Shown here: one piece after another, positions 33,228-41,830 of the stretch
Layout of the letters: every line of letters starts with the position of its first letter
How positions within the stretch are numbered: the first letter of the stretch is position 1
Source of the DNA: Streptomyces cinnamoneus
GTDB taxonomy: Bacteria; Actinomycetota; Actinomycetes; Streptomycetales; Streptomycetaceae
Length of the DNA stretch: 64,000 bases
Reading direction: 5' to 3'
Assembly (NCBI RefSeq): GCF_014650495.1
Contig: NZ_BMVB01000016.1
Coordinates: 1-64,000, forward strand
Notes under the pieces: model-generated
Database searches by the model: none
What the model was told of the DNA's origin: nothing
The model's input: the letters and a program-made list of their open reading frames with translations, nothing else
Position numbers and translations under genes: made by a program

Positions 33228-34373
33228 TTACAGCCGGCCGGTCGACAGCATCCGCGGCTGGGCGTCCAGCACGGTCCGCAGGGAGGCGAAGTTCTCCACG
33301 CAGCGCCCGGTGCCGACGGCCACGCAGTCCAGCGGGTCGTCCGCGATGATCACCGGGATGTCGAGCTCCTTGCTCAGGCGCACGTCCAGGCCGCGCAGCA
33401 GCGCGCCACCGCCGGTGAGCACGATGCCCCGGTCCATGATGTCGCCGGACAGCTCCGGCGGCGTCTCGTCCAGCGTCTGACGCACGGCCATGACGATCGC
33501 GTCCACCGGCTCGGACAGGGCGTGCCGGATCTCGTCGGCCGTCAGCTCCAGGGTCTTGGGCAGGCCGCTGACCTGGTCCCGGCCCCGGATGGTGCAGCGG
33601 TCGCCGGGCCGCAGGCCCTGGGTCTCCTCCGGGTCGCCCGCCTCGTCCTGGCCGCCGGCCGCCACGTGCCGGGCGAGCGCCGCGAGCCCGGACTCCGACA
33701 AGTAATTGGTGGGCGAAGCGGAGCCGATGCTCATCTTGAGGTCCTCGGCGGTGCGTTCGCCGATCGCCATGGCGTACTTCTTCTTGACGTACGAAATGAT
33801 GGCCGCGTCCATCGCGTCGCCGGCCGTGCGCACCGAACGGGCGGTGACGATGCCGCCGAGCGAGATCACCGCGACCTCGGTGGTGCCACCGCCGATGTCG
33901 ACGACCATGCAGCCGGTGGGCTCACTGACCGGGAGTCCCGCGCCGATCGCCGCCGCCATGGGCTCCTCGACCAGGTGCACCTGCCGGGCCCCGGCCTGCG
34001 AGGCGGCCTCGATGACGGCGCGGCGCTCGACGCCCGTGATGCCGGACGGCACACAGACCACGACGCGCGGCCGGGAGAAGAGGCGGTTGCCCATGACCTT
34101 CTTGATGAAGTGCCGCAGCATCCGCTCGGCTATCTCGAAGTCGGCGATGACGCCGTCGCGCAGCGGGCGGATGGCGACGATGCTCGACGGCGTACGGCCG
34201 ATGGTCTCCTTCGCCTCGGAGCCGACCGACAGCACACTGCCGTCCTCGGCGTTGACGGCGACGACCGAGGGCTCGTTGAGCACCACTCCCTTCCCGCGTA
34301 CGTACACCAGCGTGTTCGCGGTGCCGAGGTCGATACCCATGTCCCTGCCGCTGAACGACTTGCTTTGCGCCAT
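33228..34373 (-). CDS. MreB/Mbl-like bacterial actin
   Basis: 381 residues. Phosphate-1 loop IDLGTANTLVY, phosphate-2 VVDIGGGTTEVAVISLGG and adenosine loop VLTGGGALLRGLD are intact, so it should bind ATP and polymerise at the membrane. Compared with standard MreB (~340 residues) it carries an insertion of roughly 30 residues at ~220-257, between GSASPTNYL and the conserved RGRDQVSGLPKT, acidic and glycine-rich. In Streptomyces, MreB-family proteins serve spore-wall rather than lateral-wall synthesis. It lies alone beyond the guaB3 terminator. Whether it is the Mbl ortholog or a third paralog cannot be settled from this window. Confidence 0.92.
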   Translation of the reverse strand: MAQSKSFSGRDMGIDLGTANTLVYVRGKGVVLNEPSVVAVNAEDGSVLSVGSEAKETIGRTPSSIVAIRPLRDGVIADFEIAERMLRHFIKKVMGNRLFSRPRVVVCVPSGITGVERRAVIEAASQAGARQVHLVEEPMAAAIGAGLPVSEPTGCMVVDIGGGTTEVAVISLGGIVTARSVRTAGDAMDAAIISYVKKKYAMAIGERTAEDLKMSIGSASPTNYLSESGLAALARHVAAGGQDEAGDPEETQGLRPGDRCTIRGRDQVSGLPKTLELTADEIRHALSEPVDAIVMAVRQTLDETPPELSGDIMDRGIVLTGGGALLRGLDVRLSKELDIPVIIADDPLDCVAVGTGRCVENFASLRTVLDAQPRMLSTGRL

Positions 34374-34440
34374 AAGTCGCCAGTATTCCCTACGATCGAA
34401 TGTTTATACGGCGCTAACGGGGCTCGCGGACAACGCGAAA

Positions 34441-34468
34441 GGCCCGGCCCGCCGAAGCGGACCGGGCC
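34441..34468 (-). terminator. Terminator of the guaB3 gene
   Basis: A stem of 12 bp with one mismatch (GGCCCGGCCCGC / GCGGACCGGGCC) and a CGAA loop, 29 bp after the stop of the IMPDH-related gene. Confidence 0.7.
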
Positions 34469-34496
34469 CAAAGGCCGACGCGGAGCCGACGCGGGG

Positions 34497-35624
34497 TCAG
34501 CGGTTGTCGTGCTGCGACGGCGCGACCGTCACCTCGACCCGCTGGAACTCCTTGAGCTCGCTGTAGCCCGTGGTGGCCATCGCCCGGCGCAGCGCGCCGA
34601 AGAAGTTCATCGACCCGTCCGGGGTGTGCGAGGGACCGGTGAGGATCTCCTCGGTGGAGCCGACCGTGCCGAGGTTCATGCGCTTGCCGCGCGGCACGTC
34701 CTCGTGGACGGCCTCCATGCCCCAGTGGAAGCCACGGCCCGGGGCATCGGTGGCGCGCGCGAGCGGGGAGCCCATCATCACGGCGTCCGCACCGCAGGCG
34801 ATGGCCTTCGGCAGGTCGCCGGACCAGCCCACGCCGCCGTCGGCGATGACGTGCACGTAGCGGCCGCCGGACTCGTCCATGTAGTCGCGGCGGGCTGCGG
34901 CCACGTCGGCCACGGCGGTCGCCATCGGGACCTGGATGCCCAGGACGTTACGGGTGGTGTGGGCGGCGCCGCCGCCGAAGCCGACGAGAACGCCCGCCGC
35001 GCCCGTGCGCATCAGGTGCAGGGCGGCGGTGTAGGTGGCGCAGCCGCCGACGATGACGGGGACGTCGAGCTCGTAGATGAACTGCTTGAGGTTCAGCGGC
35101 TCGGCGGCGCCCGAGACGTGCTCGGCGGAGACGGTCGTGCCGCGGATCACGAAGATGTCCACGCCGGCGTCGACGACGGCCTTGGAGAACTGCGCGGTGC
35201 GCTGCGGGGAGAGCGCGGCGGCGGTCACGACACCGGAGTCGCGGACCTCCTTGATGCGCTGCCCGATCAGCTCTTCCTTGATCGGCGCGGCGTAGACCTC
35301 CTGGAGGCGCTTGGTCGCGGCCGTCTCGTCCAGCTCGGCGATCTCGGCCAGCAGCGACTCGGGGTCCTCGTAGCGGGTCCACAGACCCTCAAGGTTGAGC
35401 ACGCCCAGGCCGCCCAGCTCACCGATCCGGATGGCGGTCTCGGGCGAGACGACCGAGTCCATCGGGGCGGCCAGGAACGGCAGCTCGAAGCGGTAGGCAT
35501 CGATCTGCCAGGCGATCGAGACCTCCTTCGGGTCGCGGGTACGGCGACTCGGGACGACGGCGATGTCGTCGAACGCGTACGCCCGGCGGCCGCGCTTGCC
35601 GCGCCCGATCTCGATCTCAGTCAC
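34497..35624 (-). CDS. GuaB3-type IMP dehydrogenase family protein (no CBS domains)
   Basis: 375 residues, an IMPDH/GMP-reductase TIM barrel without the CBS pair. Conserved barrel pieces include FDDIAVVPSRRTRDP, AAPMDSVVSPETA, VIADGGVGWSGDLPKAIACG and the phosphate-site MGSPLARATDAPGRG. Actinobacteria usually carry this second gene next to guaB. Recent work on cyanobacterial and actinobacterial GuaB3 supports GMP-reductase-type activity, though I cannot judge the activity from sequence. It lies 133 bp downstream of guaB but behind guaB's terminator, so it is probably transcribed separately or by read-through. Confidence 0.92.
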   Translation of the reverse strand: MTEIEIGRGKRGRRAYAFDDIAVVPSRRTRDPKEVSIAWQIDAYRFELPFLAAPMDSVVSPETAIRIGELGGLGVLNLEGLWTRYEDPESLLAEIAELDETAATKRLQEVYAAPIKEELIGQRIKEVRDSGVVTAAALSPQRTAQFSKAVVDAGVDIFVIRGTTVSAEHVSGAAEPLNLKQFIYELDVPVIVGGCATYTAALHLMRTGAAGVLVGFGGGAAHTTRNVLGIQVPMATAVADVAAARRDYMDESGGRYVHVIADGGVGWSGDLPKAIACGADAVMMGSPLARATDAPGRGFHWGMEAVHEDVPRGKRMNLGTVGSTEEILTGPSHTPDGSMNFFGALRRAMATTGYSELKEFQRVEVTVAPSQHDNR

Positions 35625-35686
35625 GTCTGTGGCCTTTCACTTTCCTTGGCGCTCCGTCTGCCGCATACCAGTATCCCCGACGCGGC

Positions 35687-35717
35687 GGAGCCCGCGGCCT
35701 TGTCGGTCGCGGGCTCC
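35687..35717 (-). terminator. Terminator of guaB
   Basis: A perfect 10-bp stem GGAGCCCGCG / CGCGGGCTCC with an 11-nt loop, 41 bp after the guaB stop. Confidence 0.75.
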
Positions 35718-35757
35718 TGCGGGCGCTGTACGAAACTCCGAAACTACCCCGGCCCTA

Positions 35758-37260
35758 CTACCGGCGGGAGTAGTTCGGCGCTTCCACGGTCATCTGGATG
35801 TCGTGCGGGTGGCTCTCCTTGAGGCCCGCGGACGTGATCCGCACGAAGCGGCCCTTGTCCTTGAGCTCCTGGATGTCCGCCGAGCCGACGTAGCCCATGG
35901 AGGCGCGCAGGCCGCCGATGAGCTGGTGGGCGACGGAGGCCAGCGGGCCGCGGTAGGGAACCTGGCCCTCGATGCCCTCGGGCACCAGCTTGTCCTCGGA
36001 GAGGACGTTGTCCTGGAAGTAACGGTCCTTGGAGAAGGACCGCGCCTGGCCGCGGGACTGCATGGCGCCCAGGGAGCCCATGCCGCGGTAGGACTTGAAC
36101 TGCTTGCCGTTGATGAAGACCATCTCGCCCGGCGACTCCTCGCAGCCCGCGAGCAGCGAGCCGAGCATCACCGTGTCGGCACCGGCGGCGATCGCCTTGG
36201 CGATGTCGCCGGAGTACTGCAGGCCGCCGTCGCCGATGAGCGGCACACCGGCGGCGTGGCACGCCTGGGCGGCCTCGTAGATCGCGGTGACCTGCGGCAC
36301 ACCGATGCCGGCGACGACGCGGGTGGTGCAGATCGAGCCGGGGCCGACGCCGACCTTGACGCCGTCCACGCCGGCGTCGATCAGCGCCTGGGCGCCGTCA
36401 CGGGTGGCGACGTTGCCGCCGACGACGTCGACGGTGATGTTGGACTTGATCTTGGCGATCATGTCGAGGATGCCGCGGCTGTGGCCGTGCGCGCTGTCGA
36501 CGACCAGGAAGTCCGCGCCGGCCTCGACGAGCGCCTGGGCGCGCTCGAACGCCTCGGGACCCACGCCCACCGCGGCACCGACGACCAGGCGGCCCTCGGC
36601 GTCCTTGGCGGCGTTCGGGTACTTCTCGGCCTTGACGAAGTCCTTGACCGTGATGAGGCCCTTGAGCACACCGGCGTCATCGACCAGCGGCAGCTTCTCG
36701 ATCTTGTGGCGGCGCAGCAGCTCCATGGCGTCCTCGCCGGAGATACCCACCTTGCCCGTCACCAGCGGCATCGGCGTCATGATCTCGCGGACGGCGCGGC
36801 TGCGGTCCACCTCGAAGGCCATGTCGCGGTTGGTGACGATGCCGAGCAGCTTGCCCGCCGGGTCGGTGACCGGCACGCCGCTGATGCGGAACTTCGCACA
36901 GAGGGCGTCCGCCTCGGCCAGCGTGGCGTCCGGGCGGACCGTGATCGGGTCGGAGACCATGCCGGACTCCGAGCGCTTGACCAGGTCGACCTGGTTGGCC
37001 TGGTCCTCGATGGACAGGTTGCGGTGCAGCACGCCCGCGCCGCCCTGGCGGGCCATGGCGATGGCCATGCGCGCCTCGGTCACCTTGTCCATGGCGGCGG
37101 ACAGCAGCGGGATGTTGACCCGGACGTTGCGCGAGACCCGGGAGGAGGTGTCCACGGCGTTCGGCAGGACCTCGGAGGCGCCCGGCAGCAGCAGGACGTC
37201 GTCATATGTCAGACCGAGCATCGCGAATTTCCCGGGCATTCCGTCGACGTTGTCAGTCAT
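35758..37260 (-). CDS. guaB: IMP dehydrogenase
   Basis: 500 residues. It catalyses IMP + NAD+ to XMP, the committed step to guanine nucleotides. The barrel begins LTYDDVLLLPGAS. The two CBS domains (~100-220) include SGVPVTDPAGKLLGIVTNRD and KIEKLPLVDDAGVLKGLITV. The catalytic loop is GVGPGSICTTRVVAGIGVPQ with the active-site cysteine, followed by GDGGLQYSGDIAKAIAAGAD and the flap around SYRGMGSLGAM. Length and motifs are those of a complete, active enzyme. Confidence 0.97.
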   Translation of the reverse strand: MTDNVDGMPGKFAMLGLTYDDVLLLPGASEVLPNAVDTSSRVSRNVRVNIPLLSAAMDKVTEARMAIAMARQGGAGVLHRNLSIEDQANQVDLVKRSESGMVSDPITVRPDATLAEADALCAKFRISGVPVTDPAGKLLGIVTNRDMAFEVDRSRAVREIMTPMPLVTGKVGISGEDAMELLRRHKIEKLPLVDDAGVLKGLITVKDFVKAEKYPNAAKDAEGRLVVGAAVGVGPEAFERAQALVEAGADFLVVDSAHGHSRGILDMIAKIKSNITVDVVGGNVATRDGAQALIDAGVDGVKVGVGPGSICTTRVVAGIGVPQVTAIYEAAQACHAAGVPLIGDGGLQYSGDIAKAIAAGADTVMLGSLLAGCEESPGEMVFINGKQFKSYRGMGSLGAMQSRGQARSFSKDRYFQDNVLSEDKLVPEGIEGQVPYRGPLASVAHQLIGGLRASMGYVGSADIQELKDKGRFVRITSAGLKESHPHDIQMTVEAPNYSRR

Positions 37261-37402
37261 GACACCTTCCCAAATGGTCTTGCCCCAGCGAGGACTCCCA
37301 TGCTAACGGCCACCAATGGTGTCCCATTCCACGAGCACTGAGGTCCGCATCACTTGGAGATTCGTACAGGATTCGGTCGGTTGGCTGCCCCAGAGGATTG
37401 GA

Positions 37403-38068
37403 TCACTGCTCCGCGAGCGCCCGGAGCCTGCTGAGCGCCCGGTGCTGGGCGACGCGCACGGCCCCCGGCGACATGCCGAGCATCTGCCCCGTCTCCTCGG
37501 CCGTCAGCCCCACGGCGACCCGCAGCAGGACGAGCTCGCGCTGGTTCTCCGGGAGGTTGGCGAGCAGCTTCTTGGCCCACTCGGCATCGCTGCTGAGCAG
37601 GGCACGCTCCTCCGGCCCGAGCGAGTCGTCCGGCTGCTCGGGCATCTCGTCGGAGGGCACGGCGGTGCTCCCCGGGTGACGCATGGCGGCCCGCTGCAGG
37701 TCGGCGACCTTGTGCGCGGCGATGGCCACGACGAACGCCTCGAAGGGCCGCCCGGTGTCGCGGTAGCGCGGCAGGGCGCACAGCACCGCCAGGCAGACCT
37801 CCTGGGCGAGGTCGTCGACGAAGTGGCGGGCGTCGCCGGGCAGCCGCGACAGGCGCGTACGGCAGTAGCGCAGCGCGAGCGGATGCACCAGGGCGAGCAG
37901 ATCGTGGGTGGCCTGGCGGTCGCCCTCTACGGCGCGGGCGACGAGCGCGCCAATGGCTGTCGTGTCGTCGTCGCGCATCGGTCCATGGTGCCTTGACGCC
38001 GGATTGTCCGCGGCACCGCATCCGTAGTTGTGCACCGAAGCGTTATGAGCGGGTGCGCCGGCGGTCAT
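37403..38068 (-). CDS. shbA: ECF-type sigma factor, ShbA ortholog
   Basis: About 221 residues. Region 2 is LRYCRTRLSRLPGDARHFVD to AAHKVADLQRA; region 4 is LPENQRELVLLRVAVGLTAE then LGMSPGAVRVAQHRALSRLR. The slot between guaB and bldM is where I recall ShbA, the sigma factor reported in S. griseus to transcribe hrdB, the principal sigma gene. Start: ATG 38068 has GGGAAGG 8 nt upstream; ATG 37978 (MRDDDTTAIG) would remove a 30-residue non-conserved lead and is a real alternative. No anti-sigma gene is adjacent. Confidence 0.85.
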   Translation of the reverse strand: MTAGAPAHNASVHNYGCGAADNPASRHHGPMRDDDTTAIGALVARAVEGDRQATHDLLALVHPLALRYCRTRLSRLPGDARHFVDDLAQEVCLAVLCALPRYRDTGRPFEAFVVAIAAHKVADLQRAAMRHPGSTAVPSDEMPEQPDDSLGPEERALLSSDAEWAKKLLANLPENQRELVLLRVAVGLTAEETGQMLGMSPGAVRVAQHRALSRLRALAEQ

Positions 38069-38178
38069 GTCCCGCACCTTCCCATCACGCCTTCCCGAGC
38101 CGTCCCCGAGGAACTCCATACTCCAAGGATGCGGCAGCGCGCGGGAAACGTGCAGCGGGCCGGTGATCGGGGGCCGCC

Positions 38179-38209
38179 GGGCGGGCGGCCACGGCGGGCC
38201 GCCCCGCCC
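38179..38209 (-). terminator. Candidate terminator after bldM
   Basis: A GC-rich imperfect stem (GGGCGGGCGGCC / GGGCCGCCCCGCCC, one bulge) about 90 bp past the bldM stop and before shbA. Confidence 0.45.
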
Positions 38210-38296
38210 GCTCCCCGGCGGGCGGGGTACGTCACTCCCCCGCTTCGACGCACGAACACGACGCCCCAGAGCTGCCCGGAACCGGCCGTCGGCGGC

Positions 38297-38908
38297 CTAG
38301 CGGACCAGGCCCCAGCGGAAGCCCAGCGCCACGGCGTGCGCCCGGTCCGAGGCGCCCAGCTTCTTGAACAGACGACGCGCGTGGGTCTTGACGGTGTCCT
38401 CGGAGAGGAACAGCTCACGGCCGATCTCGGCGTTGGAGCGGCCGTGACTCATGCCCTCCAGCACCTGGATCTCACGCGCGGTGAGCGTGGGCGCCGCACC
38501 CATCTCGGCGGAGCGCAGCCGCCGCGGCGCCAGCCGCCAGGTCGGGTCGGCCAGCGCCTGGGTCACGGTGGCGCGGAGCTCGGCGCGCGAGGCGTCCTTG
38601 TGGAGATAGCCGCGCGCACCTGCGGCGACCGCGAGCGCGACCCCGTCCAGGTCCTCCGCGACCGTGAGCATGATGATGCGGGCGCCGGGGTCGGCCGAGA
38701 GCAGCCGGCGGACGGTCTCCACACCGCCGAGGCCGGGCATGCGTACGTCCATCAGAATGAGGTCCGAACGATCGGCGCCCCAGCGGCGGAGGACTTCCTC
38801 GCCGTTGGCCGCCGTCGTCACGCGCTCGACGCCGGGCACGGTCGCCACCGCGCGACGGAGCGCTTCTCGGGCAAGCGGGGAGTCGTCGCAGACGAGGACG
38901 GATGTCAT
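38297..38908 (-). CDS. bldM: Developmental response regulator BldM
   Basis: 203 residues. The receiver domain has the acidic pair D8-D9, the acceptor-position D54 (LILMDVRMPG), T in IIMLTVAED and lysine in GYLHKDAS. The LuxR-type helix-turn-helix is LTAREIQVLEGMSHGRSNAE to LFLSEDTVKTHARRLFKKLG. BldM is an orphan regulator needed for aerial hyphae; published work found the conserved aspartate dispensable and showed BldM acting as homodimer or as heterodimer with WhiI. It is divergent from whiD, with the canonical sigma-BldN promoter 133-160 nt upstream. Identification rests on sequence and on the shbA-bldM-whiD order. Confidence 0.95.
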   Translation of the reverse strand: MTSVLVCDDSPLAREALRRAVATVPGVERVTTAANGEEVLRRWGADRSDLILMDVRMPGLGGVETVRRLLSADPGARIIMLTVAEDLDGVALAVAAGARGYLHKDASRAELRATVTQALADPTWRLAPRRLRSAEMGAAPTLTAREIQVLEGMSHGRSNAEIGRELFLSEDTVKTHARRLFKKLGASDRAHAVALGFRWGLVR

Positions 38909-39322
38909 GGCCGCCCTCCGCAGCTGATGCGCGTCACCTTGAGCCTCCAGAGGCTGGTATTGATCGTCACCTGTGCGATTGACGACGCCCGGGCACTGCC
39001 ACCCGCCCGACTGCTTGATGCGTCAACCGCCTCCGCACTCTCAACGACGGTCACCCGAAAGAGTTACGGGCTCGGTCGGCCGTGTTCGGCACTCTACGTG
39101 AGGGCGCGGACACGGAGCAGGGCGCACAGGGGGCGCCCGTCCCACCAGGCAAGCTATGCCCCATTTGCCCAGTCGGACCCGTTTTTCTTCCCATTTGCTG
39201 CTGTCTGTGGCTAGATTCGCAATGAGTCATATTTTCATCTGCTCACACAGCAGACGCATGACAGAGGTATGGACGGGTACTGCAACGGATCACTTCGACA
39301 GATCGTCCCGAGGGGATAAGCA
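38909..39322. other. bldM-whiD divergent control region
   Basis: 414 bases, unusually long for this genome and AT-richer near whiD, as expected for heavily regulated developmental genes. It contains the sigma-BldN promoter of bldM. whiD promoter boxes could not be assigned; AGGGGAT just before its ATG serves as ribosome binding site. Confidence 0.6.
39041..39068 (-). promoter_or_regulatory. Sigma-BldN-type promoter of bldM
   Basis: Reading the minus strand: CGTAAC (39068-39063), a 16-nt spacer, then CGTTGA (39046-39041). This agrees exactly with the published sigma-BldN consensus as I remember it (CGTAAC-N16-CGTTGA) and corresponds to bldM promoter P1. It predicts a transcript start near 39034 and a leader of about 125 nt. 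Confidence 0.85.
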
Positions 39323-39649
39323 ATGGCAGATTTCTCCCGCCTCCCCGGTCCCAACGCCGACCTGTGGGACTGGCAGCTGCTGGCGGCGTGCCGAGGGGTC
39401 GACAGCTCGCTCTTCTTCCACCCCGAGGGCGAACGGGGCGCCGCCCGCAGCGCCCGTGAGACCTCCGCGAAGGAGGTGTGCATGCGCTGCCCGGTACGCG
39501 CCGAGTGCGCGGCGCACGCGCTGGCGGTACGGGAGCCCTACGGCGTGTGGGGCGGCCTGACCGAGGACGAGCGCGAGGAGCTCATGGGGCGCGCGCGGCA
39601 CCGTTCCATCACCGCGAGCGGCGCGGGCGCCGGTGCCATGACTGCCTGA
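39323..39649 (+). CDS. whiD: WhiB-like iron-sulfur transcription factor WhiD
   Basis: 108 residues. The four [4Fe-4S] ligands are C23, C53, C56 and C62 (AACRGVDSS and CMRCPVRAEC), followed by the signature turn PYGVWGGLTEDER and a basic stretch GRARHRS that contacts DNA. WhiD is required for spore maturation and binds region 4 of the principal sigma factor. The gene lies divergent to bldM, the conserved Streptomyces arrangement. Compared with other Wbl proteins, the N-terminal DLWDWQLLAACRG favours WhiD. Confidence 0.93.
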   Translation: MADFSRLPGPNADLWDWQLLAACRGVDSSLFFHPEGERGAARSARETSAKEVCMRCPVRAECAAHALAVREPYGVWGGLTEDEREELMGRARHRSITASGAGAGAMTA

Positions 39650-39691
39650 GCGCCCGGGCGCACCCCATCGGCCACCCCGAGAAGAAACGTT

Positions 39692-39727
39692 TCAGCTGAG
39701 AGGTTTCCCGTCAGCTGAGAGGTTCCG
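39692..39727. repeat. Tandem direct repeat after whiD
   Basis: Two copies of TCAGCTGAGAGGTTTCC/TCAGCTGAGAGGTTCC, 19 bp apart start to start, between the convergent whiD and LysR genes. A short GAAACGTTTC palindrome precedes them. It may help termination. Confidence 0.6.
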
Positions 39728-39820
39728 GTTTCGGCCGACAGCCCTCGGCGGCCTTCCGGCGCCGGGGTGATGCGCGCGTGCCTCGGCGATGCGGCCGGCG
39801 CCGCTCCTCGGCGGGCGTGC

Positions 39821-40744
39821 TCAGCGGTGGGCGGCGGCCACCAGGCGGTCCAGCATCGCCGCGACCGCCGGCACCCGGGCCAGGTCCGGCAGCGTGAGGG
39901 CGACGATCTCGCGGTGGACGACCGGCTCGACGGGCACCGTGCGGGCCCCCTTCGGCCGGACCGACTCCAGCGCCAGCTCCGGCATGACGGCCACCCCGAG
40001 CCCGGCCCCGACCAGCCCGAAGACGGCCGGGTAGTCGTCGGTGGCGAAGTCGATGCGCGGCGTGAAGCCCGCGCTCTCGCAGACCTCCACCAGGTGCCGC
40101 CGGCAGCGCGGGCAGCCGGCGATCCAGGGCTCCTGCTCCAGCTCGCCGATCCCGATGCGCTCCGCGCCCGCCAGCCGGTGCCCCTCCGGCACCACGCCGA
40201 TGAGGCGGTCCGTCAGCAGCGGCCGTACGACCAGGTCGTCCCACTCCGCGCCGGCGGCCGGATCGGCGCCGCGCACGTCGGGGTAGCGGAAGGCGAGCGC
40301 GATCTCGCAGTCGCCCTCGCGCAGCATCTCCACCGAGCGCGGCGGCTCCGCCTCGACGAGGGAGATCTGGGTGCCGGGGTGGGCGGCGCGCATCTCGGCG
40401 AGGGCGGTGGGCACCAGCGTCGAGCTGCCGCTGGGGAAGGACACCAGCCGCACGCGGCCCGCCCGCAGCCCGGCGATGGCCGCGATCTCCTCCTCGGCCG
40501 CGGTCAGGCCGGCCAGGATCCCGGCGGCGTGCCGGACGAGGGCCTCGCCCGCCTCGGTCAGGCGCATCTCGCGCCCCGTGCGGATCAGCAGGGGGGTGCC
40601 CGTGGACTGCTCCAGGGCCTTCATCTGCTGGCTGACGGCGGGCTGGGTGCAGCCCAGGTCGCGTGCCGCCGCGGAGAACGAACCGGTGGCGGCCACCGCG
40701 CGCAGCACCCTCAGGTGACGAGCCTCGATCATAGCTCCGAGCAT
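39821..40744 (-). CDS. LysR-family transcriptional regulator
   Basis: About 307 residues. The N-terminal winged helix-turn-helix is in MIEARHLRVLRAVAATGSFS and LGCTQPAVSQQMKALEQSTG; the C-terminal periplasmic-binding-protein-like ligand domain includes VRLVSFPSGSSTLVPTAL. Start ATG 40744 or 40732; neither has a well-placed ribosome binding site, and the longer open frame to 40966 is not supported. LysR proteins often control a divergent neighbour. Here that is the SDR gene at 40954, 209 bp away, a testable but unproved target. Confidence 0.9.
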   Translation of the reverse strand: MLGAMIEARHLRVLRAVAATGSFSAAARDLGCTQPAVSQQMKALEQSTGTPLLIRTGREMRLTEAGEALVRHAAGILAGLTAAEEEIAAIAGLRAGRVRLVSFPSGSSTLVPTALAEMRAAHPGTQISLVEAEPPRSVEMLREGDCEIALAFRYPDVRGADPAAGAEWDDLVVRPLLTDRLIGVVPEGHRLAGAERIGIGELEQEPWIAGCPRCRRHLVEVCESAGFTPRIDFATDDYPAVFGLVGAGLGVAVMPELALESVRPKGARTVPVEPVVHREIVALTLPDLARVPAVAAMLDRLVAAAHR

Positions 40745-40953
40745 AAGACAGACTTGGACTCGTCGAGAAATGTTCACTGGTCCCTTTGAGGCCATGGGGG
40801 GCGGCGTCAACGGCGTGCACGCCGGAGGGCGTTGGCCGCGGGGGCGCGGGGGTGCGGGCGCAGGAGGGCGGATGTGCCGCGCAGCGCCCCGCAGGGGCGA
40901 ACGGAGGCCGGGGGAGGCAACCGGGGACGGGCGGCGAGCACTAACGTTCCGGT

Positions 40954-41727
40954 ATGACGACTGCACTGATCACGGGAGCCACGGCCGGCATCGGCGCGGC
41001 CTTCGCACGACGACTGGCGGCCGACGGACACAACCTGGTCATCGTGGCCCGGGACGAGAAGCGGCTGGGCGAGCAGGCGACCGAGCTGCACGACCGCCAC
41101 CGGGTGGAGGTGGAGGTGCTCCGCGCGGACCTGTCGGAGGAGGCGGGCATCGCGGCCGTCGAGGCCCGGCTCTCGGACCGCAAGAACCCGGTGGACCTGC
41201 TGGTCAACAACGCCGGCTTCGGCAACAAGGGCCGCTACCTCGAAGTCTCGATGGCCGACGAGCTGACCATGCTCAAGGTGCACTGCGAGGCGGTCCTGCG
41301 GCTGACGTCGGCCGCGGCCGCGGGCATGCGCGAGCGCAGGCGCGGCGGGGTCGTCAACGTGGCGTCGGTGGCCGCGTTCGTCCCCCGGGGTACGTACGGG
41401 GCGAGCAAGGCGTGGGTGGTGCAGTTCACCCAGGGTGCCGCGCGGGACCTGGCGGGCAGCGGAGTGCGGCTGATGGCTCTGTGCCCCGGCTTCGTCCGGA
41501 CGGAGTTCCACCAGCGGGCCGGCATGGGGGTGGACAACGTGCCGGGCTGGATGTGGCTGGACGCCGACAAGCTCGTCGAGGCCGCGCTGAAGGACCTCGC
41601 CCGCGGCAAGTCCCTGTCCATCCCTGACCCCCGGTACAAGGCGCTGACGGGCCTGATGAAGCTGGCCCCGCGCCGGGCGGTCTCGCGCGCGAGCGCATCG
41701 ACCGGCCGCCGGTACGGGCCGAACTGA
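40954..41727 (+). CDS. Short-chain dehydrogenase/reductase
   Basis: 257 residues. The cofactor motif is ALITGATAGIGAAFARRLA, with R33 after beta-2 (VARDEKR) favouring NADP(H). NNAG is in DLLVNNAGFGNKG, serine in VNVASVAAFV, and the YxxxK pair in TYGASKAWVVQF. The PGFVRTEFHQRAG and WLDADKLVEAAL ends resemble the YdfG/DltE-type reductases of fatty-acyl or sugar substrates. It is divergent from a LysR gene. The substrate is unknown. Confidence 0.9.
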   Translation: MTTALITGATAGIGAAFARRLAADGHNLVIVARDEKRLGEQATELHDRHRVEVEVLRADLSEEAGIAAVEARLSDRKNPVDLLVNNAGFGNKGRYLEVSMADELTMLKVHCEAVLRLTSAAAAGMRERRRGGVVNVASVAAFVPRGTYGASKAWVVQFTQGAARDLAGSGVRLMALCPGFVRTEFHQRAGMGVDNVPGWMWLDADKLVEAALKDLARGKSLSIPDPRYKALTGLMKLAPRRAVSRASASTGRRYGPN

Positions 41728-41830
41728 CCCCCGCTTCCGGCGCGACGCCACCCGCCTCGCTCCCCGCCCCACTCCCCGCCTCCCGGGTGCACATTCCGGG
41801 CTAGCCTGGATATATCACCTGGGAGGCGCC

